NCBI RefSeq assembly: GCF_029937855.1
Contig: NZ_JAPYPC010000010.1
Span: 49,605 to 113,604 of the forward strand
Reading direction: 5' to 3'
Length of the DNA stretch: 64,000 bases
From: Christiangramia sp.
GTDB lineage: Bacteria > Bacteroidota > Bacteroidia > Flavobacteriales > Flavobacteriaceae
Below are positions 1 to 7,845 of the stretch, in pieces. The position numbers and the translations under genes were made by a program. Each line of letters begins with the position of its first letter. Positions within the stretch are counted from its first letter, which is position 1. Under the pieces are notes generated by a model. That model searched no databases. It was not told the DNA's origin and saw only the letters and a program-made list of their open reading frames with translations.

Positions 1-712
1 TTACAGGCACAACCGTTGCACCAGCAGCTACTCCAACTACTCCTACATCATTATTGAGTGCAGCAATCGTCCCAGCAACATGAGAACCATGACCGTTTCC
101 ATCATCTAAAGATTTTCCATCTTTACCTGAAGTAAAAGCATTAAAACCAAGTGACGCATTTACATTCAGATCTTCGTGATCCAGGTCTATCCCAGTATCT
201 ACTACCCATACTACATTTGAGCCGGTATAATTTACACCACCATTTACACGAGTAATACCATAAGGAATTTCCTGTCCTGTGGTTTCTCCTCCACCGCCAC
301 CGGCCCATGATGGCGGTGCATAGGTAACAAATTTATCTTCTTCGATATAATCTACTTCCTTTCTTTTTCTAAGAGCTTCAACTCCTTCAGCATTTAATTT
401 TATGGCAGCACCACTTAAGGTTTTGCTATAAACGTTCAACACCTCTCCCTTAATATTGGAGTCGGCCATAAGCTTTAAAGTTTGGGATTTCATGTTTTCC
501 TGAGCCTTTTCATAACTCAGTTTACCATTATCCATACTTTTAATAAAGTCTTTTTTGTATACCACAATATACTGTCCGGGAATGGCCTGTGAACTAGAAG
601 CTCCAATCACTTCTGCTTCTTGAGTTTGAACCTGTGAATCCTGATTACAGGACATTAAAAAAGTAGCAGTAATAGCTGCCACTCCTAATACTTTCAGCGA
701 ATTTAATTTCAT
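1..712 (-). CDS. S8 family subtilisin-like serine peptidase, lipoprotein (3' end cut off by window)
   Basis: About 237 residues of the N-terminal part are visible; the gene runs off the window start. A type II signal peptide ends in the lipobox LMSC (Cys22), so the protein is probably anchored in a membrane by lipid. Residues ~45-115 look like an I9-type propeptide (from IPGQYIVVYKK to YIEEDKFV). The peptidase domain follows, with the catalytic Asp in VVDTGIDLDHEDL (~residue 169) and the catalytic His in GNGHGSHVAGTIAA (~208). HGSHVAG replaces the usual HGTHVAG. The catalytic Ser lies outside the window. The likely role is extracytoplasmic proteolysis; the substrate cannot be inferred. Confidence 0.93.
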   Translation of the reverse strand, partial: MKLNSLKVLGVAAITATFLMSCNQDSQVQTQEAEVIGASSSQAIPGQYIVVYKKDFIKSMDNGKLSYEKAQENMKSQTLKLMADSNIKGEVLNVYSKTLSGAAIKLNAEGVEALRKRKEVDYIEEDKFVTYAPPSWAGGGGGETTGQEIPYGITRVNGGVNYTGSNVVWVVDTGIDLDHEDLNVNASLGFNAFTSGKDGKSLDDGNGHGSHVAGTIAALNNDVGVVGVAAGATVVPV

Positions 713-813
713 TAATGATAAATTTTAGGTTAAAATTTGGTTAATAATAAAGCTAAAAGTACATTTTAATCGACGAAATCCAAATTTAGATTCATTTTTA
801 TTCGAAAAATGGC

Positions 814-843
814 AAAAAAAATGGCTATTAAAATAATAGCCAT
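814..843 (-). terminator. Rho-independent terminator of the rhodanese gene
   Basis: A 10-bp perfect stem (ATGGCTATTA at 821-830 with TAATAGCCAT at 834-843, 3-base loop) is followed on the minus strand by a run of T residues (the A run at 814-820). It sits 23 bases past the rhodanese stop codon. Confidence 0.85.
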
Positions 844-865
844 TTGTAACTCGTTTGTCTGCTTA

Positions 866-1177
866 TCAGTTTTCCGTTTCCCCTTCCCATTCAGAAAATC
901 CTCCTAATAGATTATAGGTTTCATTAAATCCCATTTGATCTAATAACGTACAGGCCTGCGAGCTCCTTTTTCCAGAGCGGCAATAAATATAATAATGTTT
1001 GGATCTATCTAACTTTTCTACTTCATCAATAAACCCCTGTCCTTTATAAATATCAATATTTTTCGAATTCGGGATATATCCTTCCTCCACTTCTTCTTCT
1101 GTACGTACATCCAGGATCACAGAATCTTTATCATTTTTCAGTTGCTTCTGCCATTCTTCCTGATTTAATTCTTGCAT
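866..1177 (-). CDS. Single-domain rhodanese-like protein
   Basis: A 103-residue protein that is one rhodanese domain (sulfurtransferase fold, PspE/GlpE size). ILDVRTEEEVEEGYIP (~20-36) is the conserved DVR..EE...GHIP block, with Tyr for His. The active-site loop CRSGKRSS carries the presumed catalytic Cys66, and LLGGFSEW near the C-terminus is the usual closing motif. There is no signal peptide, so it is probably cytoplasmic. It is monocistronic with its own terminator. The sulfur donor and acceptor are unknown. Confidence 0.93.
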   Translation of the reverse strand: MQELNQEEWQKQLKNDKDSVILDVRTEEEVEEGYIPNSKNIDIYKGQGFIDEVEKLDRSKHYYIYCRSGKRSSQACTLLDQMGFNETYNLLGGFSEWEGETEN

Positions 1178-1296
1178 GATAATTAAGTTTTACTATTGAT
1201 TTTGTAAAGATAACTTATTTTTTTAGCTGGAAAATCTGAAACTGCCTCTCCTAAAAATTTAACAAAATATTAAAATCATTGAACCAAAAATCATCT

Positions 1297-1304
1297 TATA
1301 TTTG
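1297..1304 (+). promoter_or_regulatory. Bacteroidota -7 promoter element of the marR operon
   Basis: TATATTTG matches TAnnTTTG and lies 24 bases before the ATG at 1329. It overlaps an in-frame TTG at 1302, which argues that translation starts at 1329 and not at that TTG. Confidence 0.6.
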
Positions 1305-1314
1305 TATGTACAAA
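1301..1314. promoter_or_regulatory. Candidate MarR operator (palindrome in promoter)
   Basis: TTTGTA-TG-TACAAA is a perfect 6+6 inverted repeat overlapping the -7 element, and a further TACAAA half-site lies at 1324-1329. A site here would let the MarR protein encoded just downstream block its own promoter, as is common for MarR regulators. Binding is inferred. Confidence 0.5.
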
Positions 1315-1328
1315 TATTGTTTATACAA

Positions 1329-1781
1329 ATGAAAATTGAAGAGCTACTAAAAACAAATAATGATATGCCAGATTCAAAAAAACTGGTATTGAATATTATT
1401 GTGACTGCAAATTTTATAAGTGAAAAACTCACGGAAGTATTAAAACCTTTCTCCATTAGCAGTCAACAGTTTAATGTTTTAAGGATTCTTCGGGGACAAA
1501 AGAATAAACCTGCCAATCTCTCTACAATTCAGGAAAGAATGGTGTCAAAAATGAGTAACACCACAAGACTAGTAGATAAACTGGTAGAAAAAAACCTTTG
1601 TGAAAGGATTGTTTGTCCTTCCAATCGTCGAAAAATTGAGATAAGGATCACTTCAAAAGGTCTGGAATTATTAAAAAAACTGGATCCTCTTATTGAGGAA
1701 ATAGAAAACAATATTGCAGGAAAAATCAACAAAAAAGAAATTTTATCACTTAACACTAAATTAAATGAACTTAGAAGTTAA
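1329..1781 (+). CDS. MarR family winged-helix transcriptional regulator
   Basis: A 150-residue protein of typical MarR size. The winged-helix core shows in FSISSQQFNVLRILRG, then NLSTIQERMVSKMSNTTRLVDKLVEKNLCER (recognition helix) and RRKIEIRITSKGLELL (wing). The ATG at 1329 is preferred because the promoter element overlaps the upstream TTG. Its last 17 bases overlap the next gene, a nitroreductase, and YceI follows, so it probably controls this operon and itself in response to a small molecule or redox signal. The ligand is unknown. Confidence 0.93.
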   Translation: MKIEELLKTNNDMPDSKKLVLNIIVTANFISEKLTEVLKPFSISSQQFNVLRILRGQKNKPANLSTIQERMVSKMSNTTRLVDKLVEKNLCERIVCPSNRRKIEIRITSKGLELLKKLDPLIEEIENNIAGKINKKEILSLNTKLNELRS

Positions 1782-2418
1782 AACTCAAAGCAAATACAAC
1801 GAAGATCTTAACTGGAGATATGCTACCAAAAAATTTAATCCTGAAAAAGAAATTAGTCAGGAAGATCTGAATATTTTATTAGAAAGTGTTCAATTAACCG
1901 CCTCTTCCTATGGCTTACAACCCTATGAATTAATAGTGGTGAAGAATCCGGAAATCAGGGAAAAGTTGAAGGCTGCGGCCTGGAATCAGACTCAGATAAC
2001 AGATGCCTCTTATCTCCTGGTCTTTGCCAATCTTCAATCGGTTACTGAATCTTATGTTAGTACTTATCTTGATAATATTGCCAATACCCGCAATTTAACC
2101 CGGGAAGATCTTAAAGGCATGGAAGACATGATAAAGAACACCACTTTAAAGCTTCCTGCTGAAAAGCAACAGGAGTGGGCAGCGAAACAGGCATACATTG
2201 CTCTTGGAAATTTATTATCTGCGGCAGCAAATTTAAAGATTGACACCTGCCCTATGGAAGGTTTTGATGCTGGAAAATTTGATGAGATCCTTGGCTTAAA
2301 AGATAAGAATCTCACAACAGCAGTTATCGCACCTATTGGTTACAGAAGCGAAGAGGATAATTACCAGCATTTAGCCAAAGTGAGAAAATCAAAAAAAGAC
2401 TTAATAGAAATAATTTAA
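1765..2418 (+). CDS. NAD(P)H-dependent oxidoreductase, nitroreductase family
   Basis: A 217-residue FMN-binding nitroreductase-family protein (NfsB/NfnB-like). WRYATKKFNPEKEI (~17-30) is the family's N-terminal FMN-phosphate motif; SSYGLQPYELIVV, AYIALGNLLSAAANLKIDTCPMEGF and the C-terminal GYRSEEDNYQHLAKVRK block are all present. It overlaps marR by 17 bases and is followed 17 bases later by yceI, so the three are co-transcribed. The expected reaction is two-electron reduction of quinones or nitro compounds with NAD(P)H. The physiological substrate is not evident. Confidence 0.93.
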   Translation: MNLEVKTQSKYNEDLNWRYATKKFNPEKEISQEDLNILLESVQLTASSYGLQPYELIVVKNPEIREKLKAAAWNQTQITDASYLLVFANLQSVTESYVSTYLDNIANTRNLTREDLKGMEDMIKNTTLKLPAEKQQEWAAKQAYIALGNLLSAAANLKIDTCPMEGFDAGKFDEILGLKDKNLTTAVIAPIGYRSEEDNYQHLAKVRKSKKDLIEII

Positions 2419-2435
2419 TCTAAAATTTACAGATC

Positions 2436-3005
2436 ATGAAAAATAGAATTTTAAAAGGCGGTATCGCCACAGTAATCGTTTTAACCACAGTAGCATTTAC
2501 AAATTCTAAAAAAGAAGTGGATACTGAGGCCAGCATTATTACCTGGACAGGGGAAAAAGTTACAGGGTCACACAATGGAACTATTAAACTTGAGAGTGGA
2601 CATCTAATGATGGAAAACGAGAAAATCGTCGGTGGTGAGTTTGTAATGGATATGAGCAGCATTACTGTAACAGATCTTTCTGGAGAAAACAAGGGAAAAC
2701 TGGAAGGACATTTAAAGTCTGAAGATTTTTTTGGAGTTAAAAAACACCCCACTGCTAAACTTGTAATTACCAGTGCAGCCGCAAAAGGAGATGGAAAATA
2801 TGGGATTGTTGGAGATCTAACCATTAAAAATGAAACACACCCACTCACTTTTGATCTTGAAATGAATGGAGATTCTGCTAACACACACTTAACCATAGAT
2901 CGTTCAAAATATAATGTGCGTTATGGATCTGGTAGTTTCTTCGATAATTTGGGAGACAAGACCATCTATGACAATTTTGAACTGGACGTGAATCTAAAGT
3001 TCTAG
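2436..3005 (+). CDS. YceI family protein (secreted lipocalin-like)
   Basis: A 189-residue protein with an N-terminal hydrophobic signal segment (residues 1-~24), so probably periplasmic. The YceI fold is recognised from ASIITWTGEKVTGSHNGTIKLESG, GGEFVMDMSSITVTD, LEGHLKSEDFFGVKKHPTAKL and the final strand NFELDVNLKF. YceI proteins form a beta-barrel that binds isoprenoid quinones or other long amphipathic molecules. Standing behind a nitroreductase and a MarR regulator, it may take part in a quinone or redox stress response; that link is inference. Confidence 0.93.
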   Translation: MKNRILKGGIATVIVLTTVAFTNSKKEVDTEASIITWTGEKVTGSHNGTIKLESGHLMMENEKIVGGEFVMDMSSITVTDLSGENKGKLEGHLKSEDFFGVKKHPTAKLVITSAAAKGDGKYGIVGDLTIKNETHPLTFDLEMNGDSANTHLTIDRSKYNVRYGSGSFFDNLGDKTIYDNFELDVNLKF

Positions 3006-3052
3006 GATATTTACCGGGGTTACTGCCTCGTGATTATTTTTTGAAAAAATGT

Positions 3053-3082
3053 TTGTTTAGAAAAATTTCATCTCTATCTTTG
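3053..3082 (+). promoter_or_regulatory. Promoter of the trp operon
   Basis: TTG at 3053-3055 (within TTTG), a 19-base spacer, then TATCTTTG at 3075-3082. This is an excellent match to the Bacteroidota sigma consensus (TTTG, 19-21 bases, TAnnTTTG). The transcript should start at about 3086-3088, right at the leader peptide. Confidence 0.85.
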
Positions 3083-3087
3083 ACCTC

Positions 3088-3144
3088 ATGTTAAAAATGA
3101 AAAAAAATAACTGGTGGTGGAATAACTTACGTCAATCTTCGTGA
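3088..3144 (+). CDS. trpL: trp operon leader peptide (three consecutive Trp codons)
   Basis: An 18-codon reading frame encoding MLKMKKNNWWWNNLRQSS, with TGG TGG TGG at 3112-3120. It starts within a few bases of the predicted transcript start; an in-frame ATG at 3097 is the alternative start. It precedes a terminator and trpE, the layout of a ribosome-mediated attenuator: scarce charged tRNA-Trp would stall the ribosome on the Trp codons. The stop codon (3142-3144) lies inside the sequence that can pair with the terminator loop. The reading frame is direct observation; the regulatory role is inferred from established attenuation mechanisms. Confidence 0.88.
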   Translation: MLKMKKNNWWWNNLRQSS

Positions 3145-3193
3145 GCTGAACTGCTATTTTTCAATATAGAAATTATAAAGGCTTGTCTCACGA
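3139..3193 (+). promoter_or_regulatory. Predicted antiterminator pairing of the trp attenuator
   Basis: TCGTGAG (3139-3145, spanning the leader stop codon) is perfectly complementary to CTCACGA (3187-3193), which is the loop and inner stem of the terminator. CTT at 3137-3139 can alternatively pair with AAG at 3195-3197 across a 2-base bulge. A ribosome stalled at the Trp codons would leave 3139-3145 free to pair and break the terminator; one at the stop codon would cover it. Confidence 0.72.
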
Positions 3194-3206
3194 CAAGCCT
3201 TTTTTT
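3177..3206 (+). terminator. trp attenuator terminator
   Basis: An 11-bp perfect stem (AAAGGCTTGTC at 3177-3187 with GACAAGCCTTT at 3192-3202), loop TCAC, followed by a T-rich tract ending about 20 bases before trpE. Its position between leader peptide and first structural gene makes it a regulated terminator. Confidence 0.88.
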
Positions 3207-3226
3207 ATTGCATAAACTAATATTCA

Positions 3227-4621
3227 ATGTTCAAATTAAATACAAAATACAAGAAGATCCTCGCCGATACTATTACACCGGTAAGCATCTATCTAAAATT
3301 AAGGGATAAATACCATAACAGTCTATTATTGGAAAGTAGTGACTATCATGCGAGTGATAATAGCTTTTCTTATATCTGCTGTAATCCCATTGCTTCTTTT
3401 AAAATTGAGAATGAACAAATCACCGAAACTTTTCCAGATGGAAGCATTGAAAAAACACCATTAAACAAATCTGTTTCAGTGCCTGAAGCTATTCAGAAAT
3501 TTTCTAAACAATTTAAGGCAGATTCTTCAGAATTCAAGTTTATCAATAATGGCCTGTTTGGATATATCGCCTATGATTCTGTACGATATTTCGAAAATGT
3601 TGAAGTGACCAGGAAAGAAAAAGACCTTCAGATTCCTGATATTTATTACGCGGTATATCAGAATATTATCGCTATAAATCATTTTAAAAATGAGGCTTAT
3701 ATTTTCGACCATTCTTATAAGTCAGAAAATAAGATAGATGAAATTGAACAACTACTGAAAGTCAAGAATTTTGCTTCCTATAATTTCAGCAGAAATGAAG
3801 AAGCGATATCTAATCTCACGGATGAAGAATATAAAAAAGTAGTCCAGGAGGCAAAGGAACATTGCCACCGCGGCGATGTTTTCCAGCTGGTACTTTCCCG
3901 ACGATTTTCTCAAAAATTTAAAGGAGATGAATTTAATGTATATCGTGCGCTTCGAAATGTGAACCCTTCCCCTTATCTCTTCTATTTCGACTACGGAAAC
4001 TTTAAAATATTCGGAAGTTCTCCCGAAGCTCAATTAATCGTAGATAAAGGCAGGGCCGAAATCCATCCAATTGCAGGTACTTTCAAGAGAACTGGAAATG
4101 ATGAAAAAGATGCTGAAATTGCAAAACAATTGGCCGTTGATGAAAAAGAGAATTCAGAACATGTAATGCTGGTAGACCTTGCTCGTAACGATCTAAGCAG
4201 AAACGGTAGCGATGTGAGAGTGGAGAATTATCGTGAAATACAGTTCTTTTCCCATGTAATTCATTTGGTAAGTAAAGTAACAGGCAAAAAAGACCCTAAT
4301 GTGCCCACACCCCAAATTGTCGCAGATACTTTTCCTGCCGGAACTTTAAGTGGCGCACCCAAACCCATGGCTTTAAAACTGATCGAAAAATTTGAAAATG
4401 TAAATCGCAGCGCTTACGGCGGAGCTATTGGTTTCATGGATTTTGAAGGCAATTTTAATCATGCGATTATCATTCGCTCCTTTGTAAGCAAAAATCATGA
4501 ATTACATTATCAGGCCGGCGCAGGGATCGTATCTGAATCCAAACCTGAAAATGAATTACAGGAAGTTTATAACAAATTGGGAGCATTAACCAAAGCTCTC
4601 GAAATTGCTGAAGAAATTTAG
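3227..4621 (+). CDS. trpE: Anthranilate synthase component I
   Basis: A 464-residue chorismate-utilising enzyme that makes anthranilate from chorismate and glutamine-derived ammonia. The N-terminal LLES motif (residues 34-37) is the tryptophan feedback site of TrpE and distinguishes it from aminodeoxychorismate or isochorismate synthases. The catalytic half shows GDVFQLVLSRRF, FGSSPEAQLIV, HPIAGTFKRTG, DEKENSEHVMLVDLARND and GTLSGAPKPMALKLIEK. First structural gene behind the attenuator and adjacent to its glutaminase partner trpG, so it is likely controlled both by attenuation and by feedback inhibition. Confidence 0.97.
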   Translation: MFKLNTKYKKILADTITPVSIYLKLRDKYHNSLLLESSDYHASDNSFSYICCNPIASFKIENEQITETFPDGSIEKTPLNKSVSVPEAIQKFSKQFKADSSEFKFINNGLFGYIAYDSVRYFENVEVTRKEKDLQIPDIYYAVYQNIIAINHFKNEAYIFDHSYKSENKIDEIEQLLKVKNFASYNFSRNEEAISNLTDEEYKKVVQEAKEHCHRGDVFQLVLSRRFSQKFKGDEFNVYRALRNVNPSPYLFYFDYGNFKIFGSSPEAQLIVDKGRAEIHPIAGTFKRTGNDEKDAEIAKQLAVDEKENSEHVMLVDLARNDLSRNGSDVRVENYREIQFFSHVIHLVSKVTGKKDPNVPTPQIVADTFPAGTLSGAPKPMALKLIEKFENVNRSAYGGAIGFMDFEGNFNHAIIIRSFVSKNHELHYQAGAGIVSESKPENELQEVYNKLGALTKALEIAEEI

Positions 4622-4631
4622 AATGAAAGAG

Positions 4632-5255
4632 ATGAAAAAAATATTAGTGATAGATAATTACGATTCTTTTGTATACAACCTGGTGCATTATCTGGAAGAG
4701 TTGGACTGCCAGGTCACGGTAAAACGAAACGACCAGCTGCATATTGATGATGTGGAAGAATATGATAAAATACTGCTGTCTCCAGGCCCGGGAATTCCTG
4801 ATGAAGCAGGCCTTCTAAAACCAATTATAGAAAAATATGCTTCCTCTAAAAGTATTTTGGGAGTATGCCTAGGAATGCAAGCCATTGGAGAAGTTTTTGG
4901 AGGAAAACTCCTGAATCTTGACGAGGTTTATCATGGAGTAGCTACCAGAATAGATCTTTTTGTAGACGATGAATATATTTTTAAAGATTTGAATAACGAA
5001 TTGCAGGTAGGCCGCTATCATTCCTGGGTGGTTGAAAAGAATTTACCCCCCACCTTGCAGGCTACCAGTTATGATGAGAAAGGCGAAATCATGTCACTAA
5101 GACATACTGAATTTGATGTAAGGGGAGTACAATTCCACCCTGAATCTGTACTTACACCAGAGGGTAAGAAAATGATCCAAAACTGGGTAGAAGGCCCATT
5201 ATCTGATAGTTTTTCAGAAGATAAAAGAACAAAAACAGAAAAAACAATTCAATAA
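4632..5255 (+). CDS. trpG: Anthranilate synthase component II (glutamine amidotransferase)
   Basis: A class I glutamine amidotransferase (~207 residues) supplying ammonia to TrpE. The start MKKILVIDNYDSFVYNLV is typical; an in-frame ATG at 4623 just after the trpE stop is the alternative. SPGPGIPDEAG forms the oxyanion region, GVCLGMQAIG carries the nucleophilic Cys, and GVQFHPESV supplies His and Glu of the triad. A polar tail of about 20 residues (LSDSFSEDKRTKTEKTIQ) extends beyond the usual domain end and looks non-essential. It is separate from trpE, not fused. Confidence 0.96.
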   Translation: MKKILVIDNYDSFVYNLVHYLEELDCQVTVKRNDQLHIDDVEEYDKILLSPGPGIPDEAGLLKPIIEKYASSKSILGVCLGMQAIGEVFGGKLLNLDEVYHGVATRIDLFVDDEYIFKDLNNELQVGRYHSWVVEKNLPPTLQATSYDEKGEIMSLRHTEFDVRGVQFHPESVLTPEGKKMIQNWVEGPLSDSFSEDKRTKTEKTIQ

Positions 5256-5264
5256 AATGTTAGC

Positions 5265-5330
5265 TCGTCATCCTGAATTTATTTCAGGATCTTATGAGAA
5301 GCTGAAACAGGTTGAAAGATCAGATATCAG
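5265..5330 (+). repeat. REP-like hairpin unit, copy 1 (inside trp operon)
   Basis: Lies in the trpG-trpD gap. Begins CGTCA, then stem ATCCTGAA (5270-5277) / TTCAGGAT (5283-5290) with loop TTTAT, followed by a weaker second hairpin. About two thirds of the bases match the unit at 9031-9090, with stem changes that keep pairing. No T tract follows, so it is unlikely to be a strong terminator; it may affect mRNA stability. Confidence 0.8.
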
Positions 5331-5345
5331 ATAGATTTAAAAAGA

Positions 5346-6341
5346 ATGAAAGAATTATTAAACAGGTTAATTAGTCATGAGACCATAAGTACCGAAGAAG
5401 CCAAGCAGGTTATTTTCAACATTTCTGAAGGAAAATATAATGAAACCCAGATCGCGGCTTTTCTTACGGTTTATATGATGCGCAGCATAACCATTGAAGA
5501 GCTTGAAGGATTCCGGGATGCTTTGCTTGAATTATGTATAAAAGTTGATCTTTCAGCATATGAAGCTGTCGATCTTTGCGGAACCGGCGGCGATGGCAAA
5601 GACACCTTCAATATTTCCACTACTTCCTCTTTTGTTACTGCAGGTTCCGGGGTGAAGGTTGCCAAGCATGGAAATTACGGAGTTTCTTCGGTTAGTGGAA
5701 GTTCCAACGTAATGGAGCACCTGGGCATCAAATTTAGTAAGGATGCTGTTTTTTTAGAGAGATGTATAGATAAAGCTGGTATTTGTGTTTTGCACGCCCC
5801 ATTATTTCATCCGGCTATGAAGAATGTTGCACCAGTAAGAAAAAGTCTGGCTGTAAAAACTTTCTTTAATATGCTGGGGCCAATGGTGAACCCTGCATTT
5901 CCAAAAAATCAGTTAGTAGGAGTTTTTAACCTTGAACTGGCCCGGATGTACGCCTACCTTTATCAAAATACCAATAAAAATTATACTATTTTGCACGCCT
6001 TAGATGGTTATGATGAAATCTCCCTTACCGGGGAAACTAAAAGCATCAGTAATCATTCTGAAAGAATATTAAAACCTTCAGATTTTGGAGTTTCAGAATT
6101 AAAGATGTCTGAAATTGCCGGTGGTGGTTCCATAGAAAGTGCCGCTAAAATCCTAACCAGTATTCTGCAGGGAAATGGATCTGAGGCTCAGAATAATGTG
6201 GTTTGCGCCAATGCCGGAATGGCCATTGCGACTTCAAGAAATTTGAGTCCGCAGGAAGGTTTCCAGTCAGCAAAAGAATCACTCGAATCTGGAAAAGCTT
6301 TTGAAAGTTTCAAAAAATTACAGGAATTAAGTCAGAAATAA
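5346..6341 (+). CDS. trpD: Anthranilate phosphoribosyltransferase
   Basis: A 331-residue enzyme of normal family length, transferring phosphoribosyl from PRPP to anthranilate. The glycine-rich PRPP site DLCGTGGDGKDTFNISTTSSFVTAG and the following AKHGNYGVSSVSGSSNVMEHLG block are visible. The Tyr in GNYGVSS stands where Arg or Lys is frequent. Separated from trpG by a 90-base gap holding a REP-like unit, while its stop codon directly abuts the trpC start, implying tight coupling downstream. Confidence 0.97.
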   Translation: MKELLNRLISHETISTEEAKQVIFNISEGKYNETQIAAFLTVYMMRSITIEELEGFRDALLELCIKVDLSAYEAVDLCGTGGDGKDTFNISTTSSFVTAGSGVKVAKHGNYGVSSVSGSSNVMEHLGIKFSKDAVFLERCIDKAGICVLHAPLFHPAMKNVAPVRKSLAVKTFFNMLGPMVNPAFPKNQLVGVFNLELARMYAYLYQNTNKNYTILHALDGYDEISLTGETKSISNHSERILKPSDFGVSELKMSEIAGGGSIESAAKILTSILQGNGSEAQNNVVCANAGMAIATSRNLSPQEGFQSAKESLESGKAFESFKKLQELSQK

Positions 6342-7130
6342 ATGAATATCCTCGATAAAATTATTGCAGATAAATTTAAAGAAGTTGAATTAAAGAAATC
6401 GCTCATTCCGGTGCCGCAACTTGAAAATTCGGTATTATTTAAAAGGGAATGTATTTCTTTAGCTGAAAACCTTAAGAAAGGATCAGGAATTATAGCAGAG
6501 CATAAAAGAAGGTCCCCTTCAAAATCGGTGATCAATCAAAGTCTGAATGTTCAGGAGGTGGCCAAAGGATATGAAGAAGCCGGGGTATCAGGAATTTCAG
6601 TGCTTACTGATGGGAAATATTTTGGTGGCTCTTTAGAAGATTTGCTTTATGCCAGAGCTTCGGTAGAAATCCCTATTCTTCGGAAGGAATTCATGATAGA
6701 CGAATATCAGGTTTTGGAAGCAAAATCCTTTGGGGCAGATGCCATTCTTTTGATCGCTGCAGTTTTAACTGAAAAACAATTAATTTATCTTGCAGATATT
6801 GCAAAAAACCTTGGTATGGATGTCCTTCTGGAAATCCATAATGAAGAAGAATTGCAAAAATCACTGAAAGTAAATGCTGATATGATAGGCGTGAATAATC
6901 GTAGTCTAAAAACTTTTGAAGTTAGTATTGATACTTCGAAGGTTCTGGCGAAGCTTATCCCAGATGAGTTTGTAAAGGTTTCTGAAAGCGGAATAAGTAG
7001 CACTTCAGCTATAGCAGACCTTAAAAGTTATGGTTTTAAGGGCTTTTTGATTGGAGAGAATTTTATGAAAACAGACAATCCGGGAGCCGCAGCAAAAGAG
7101 TTTATTACAGAATTAAAATCTATTGTATAA
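6342..7130 (+). CDS. trpC: Indole-3-glycerol phosphate synthase
   Basis: A 262-residue single-function TIM barrel that cyclises carboxyphenylamino-deoxyribulose phosphate to indole-3-glycerol phosphate. Characteristic segments are IIAEHKRRSPSKSVI (catalytic Lys), VLTDGKYFGGSLEDL, ILRKEFMIDEYQV, IGVNNRSLKTFEV and VSESGIS. It is not fused to trpF as in enteric bacteria. The start follows the trpD stop with no gap, and trpF follows with no gap. Confidence 0.97.
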   Translation: MNILDKIIADKFKEVELKKSLIPVPQLENSVLFKRECISLAENLKKGSGIIAEHKRRSPSKSVINQSLNVQEVAKGYEEAGVSGISVLTDGKYFGGSLEDLLYARASVEIPILRKEFMIDEYQVLEAKSFGADAILLIAAVLTEKQLIYLADIAKNLGMDVLLEIHNEEELQKSLKVNADMIGVNNRSLKTFEVSIDTSKVLAKLIPDEFVKVSESGISSTSAIADLKSYGFKGFLIGENFMKTDNPGAAAKEFITELKSIV

Positions 7131-7844
7131 ATGGATCATATGAATACCAAAGCAAAATCACTGATAACTCCCGCATCGGGCCAGAGTTCAGGCTTAAGCT
7201 TAAAAGTTTGCGGAATGCAACAGCCCGGGAATATCCTTCAGGTTTCTGAATTGCAACCAGATTATATGGGGCTTATCTTTTATGATAAATCGCCCAGGTA
7301 TTTTGATGGCGAACTCCCGGAAATCGTTCCTGAAATTAAAAAAGCCGGAGTATTTGTGAATGCATCTATCCCAGAAATCAAGGAAAAGGTATCGAAATAC
7401 AATCTGAATGCAGTTCAGCTTCATGGAGATGAATCGGCTGCATTTGCGAAAGATCTTAAGAGGGAACTTCAAAAACTGGGAAATACACCAGAGATCATTA
7501 AAGTGTTTTCAGTGGGCGATGATTTCGATTTTCAGATAATTAAGGCTTTTGAAGGGATTGTAGATTATTTTCTTTTTGATACTAAAGGGGCACTTCGGGG
7601 CGGAAATGGCACTGAATTCGATTGGAAAATATTAGAAAACTACCCTTCCAACACGCCATTCTTTTTAAGTGGCGGCATTGGTCCTGAACATGGAAAAGCC
7701 ATCGCAGAACTTAAAAATCATTTTTTAAGAAATGGTAAACCCGGATTACTGTATGCCGTAGATGTAAACAGTAAATTTGAACTAAAACCCGGATTAAAAA
7801 AATTAAAGGAATTGAAAGATTTCAAAACTCAGATAAATTCATAA
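7131..7844 (+). CDS. trpF: Phosphoribosylanthranilate isomerase
   Basis: A 237-residue TIM-barrel isomerase. The family start KVCGM appears only at about residue 25, so the annotated start adds a polar N-terminal extension of about 23 residues compared with the usual ~205-residue enzyme. No ATG lies closer to that motif (ATGs at 7131 and 7140 are the only early ones), so the extension is probably real. Other motifs are [41 protein letters not shown] and [11 protein letters not shown]. The C-terminal [14 protein letters not shown] corresponds to the substrate phosphate site DxSSGxExxPGxKD with substitutions. Confidence 0.95.
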   Translation: MDHMNTKAKSLITPASGQSSGLSLKVCGMQQPGNILQVSELQPDYMGLIFYDKSPRYFDGELPEIVPEIKKAGVFVNASIPEIKEKVSKYNLNAVQLHGDESAAFAKDLKRELQKLGNTPEIIKVFSVGDDFDFQIIKAFEGIVDYFLFDTKGALRGGNGTEFDWKILENYPSNTPFFLSGGIGPEHGKAIAELKNHFLRNGKPGLLYAVDVNSKFELKPGLKKLKELKDFKTQINS

Positions 7845-7845
7845 A

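Noticed and set aside
2064..2315. Long antisense frames inside conserved genes (for example here, and 24372-24797, 40377-40805 or 53919-54395)
   Set aside because: They lie fully inside clearly conserved coding sequence on the other strand, have biased composition and no recognisable domain, promoter or terminator.
5265..5330. REP-like unit as an internal terminator or second promoter of the trp operon
   Set aside because: No T tract follows the stem and no TAnnTTTG element with correct spacing was found before trpD.
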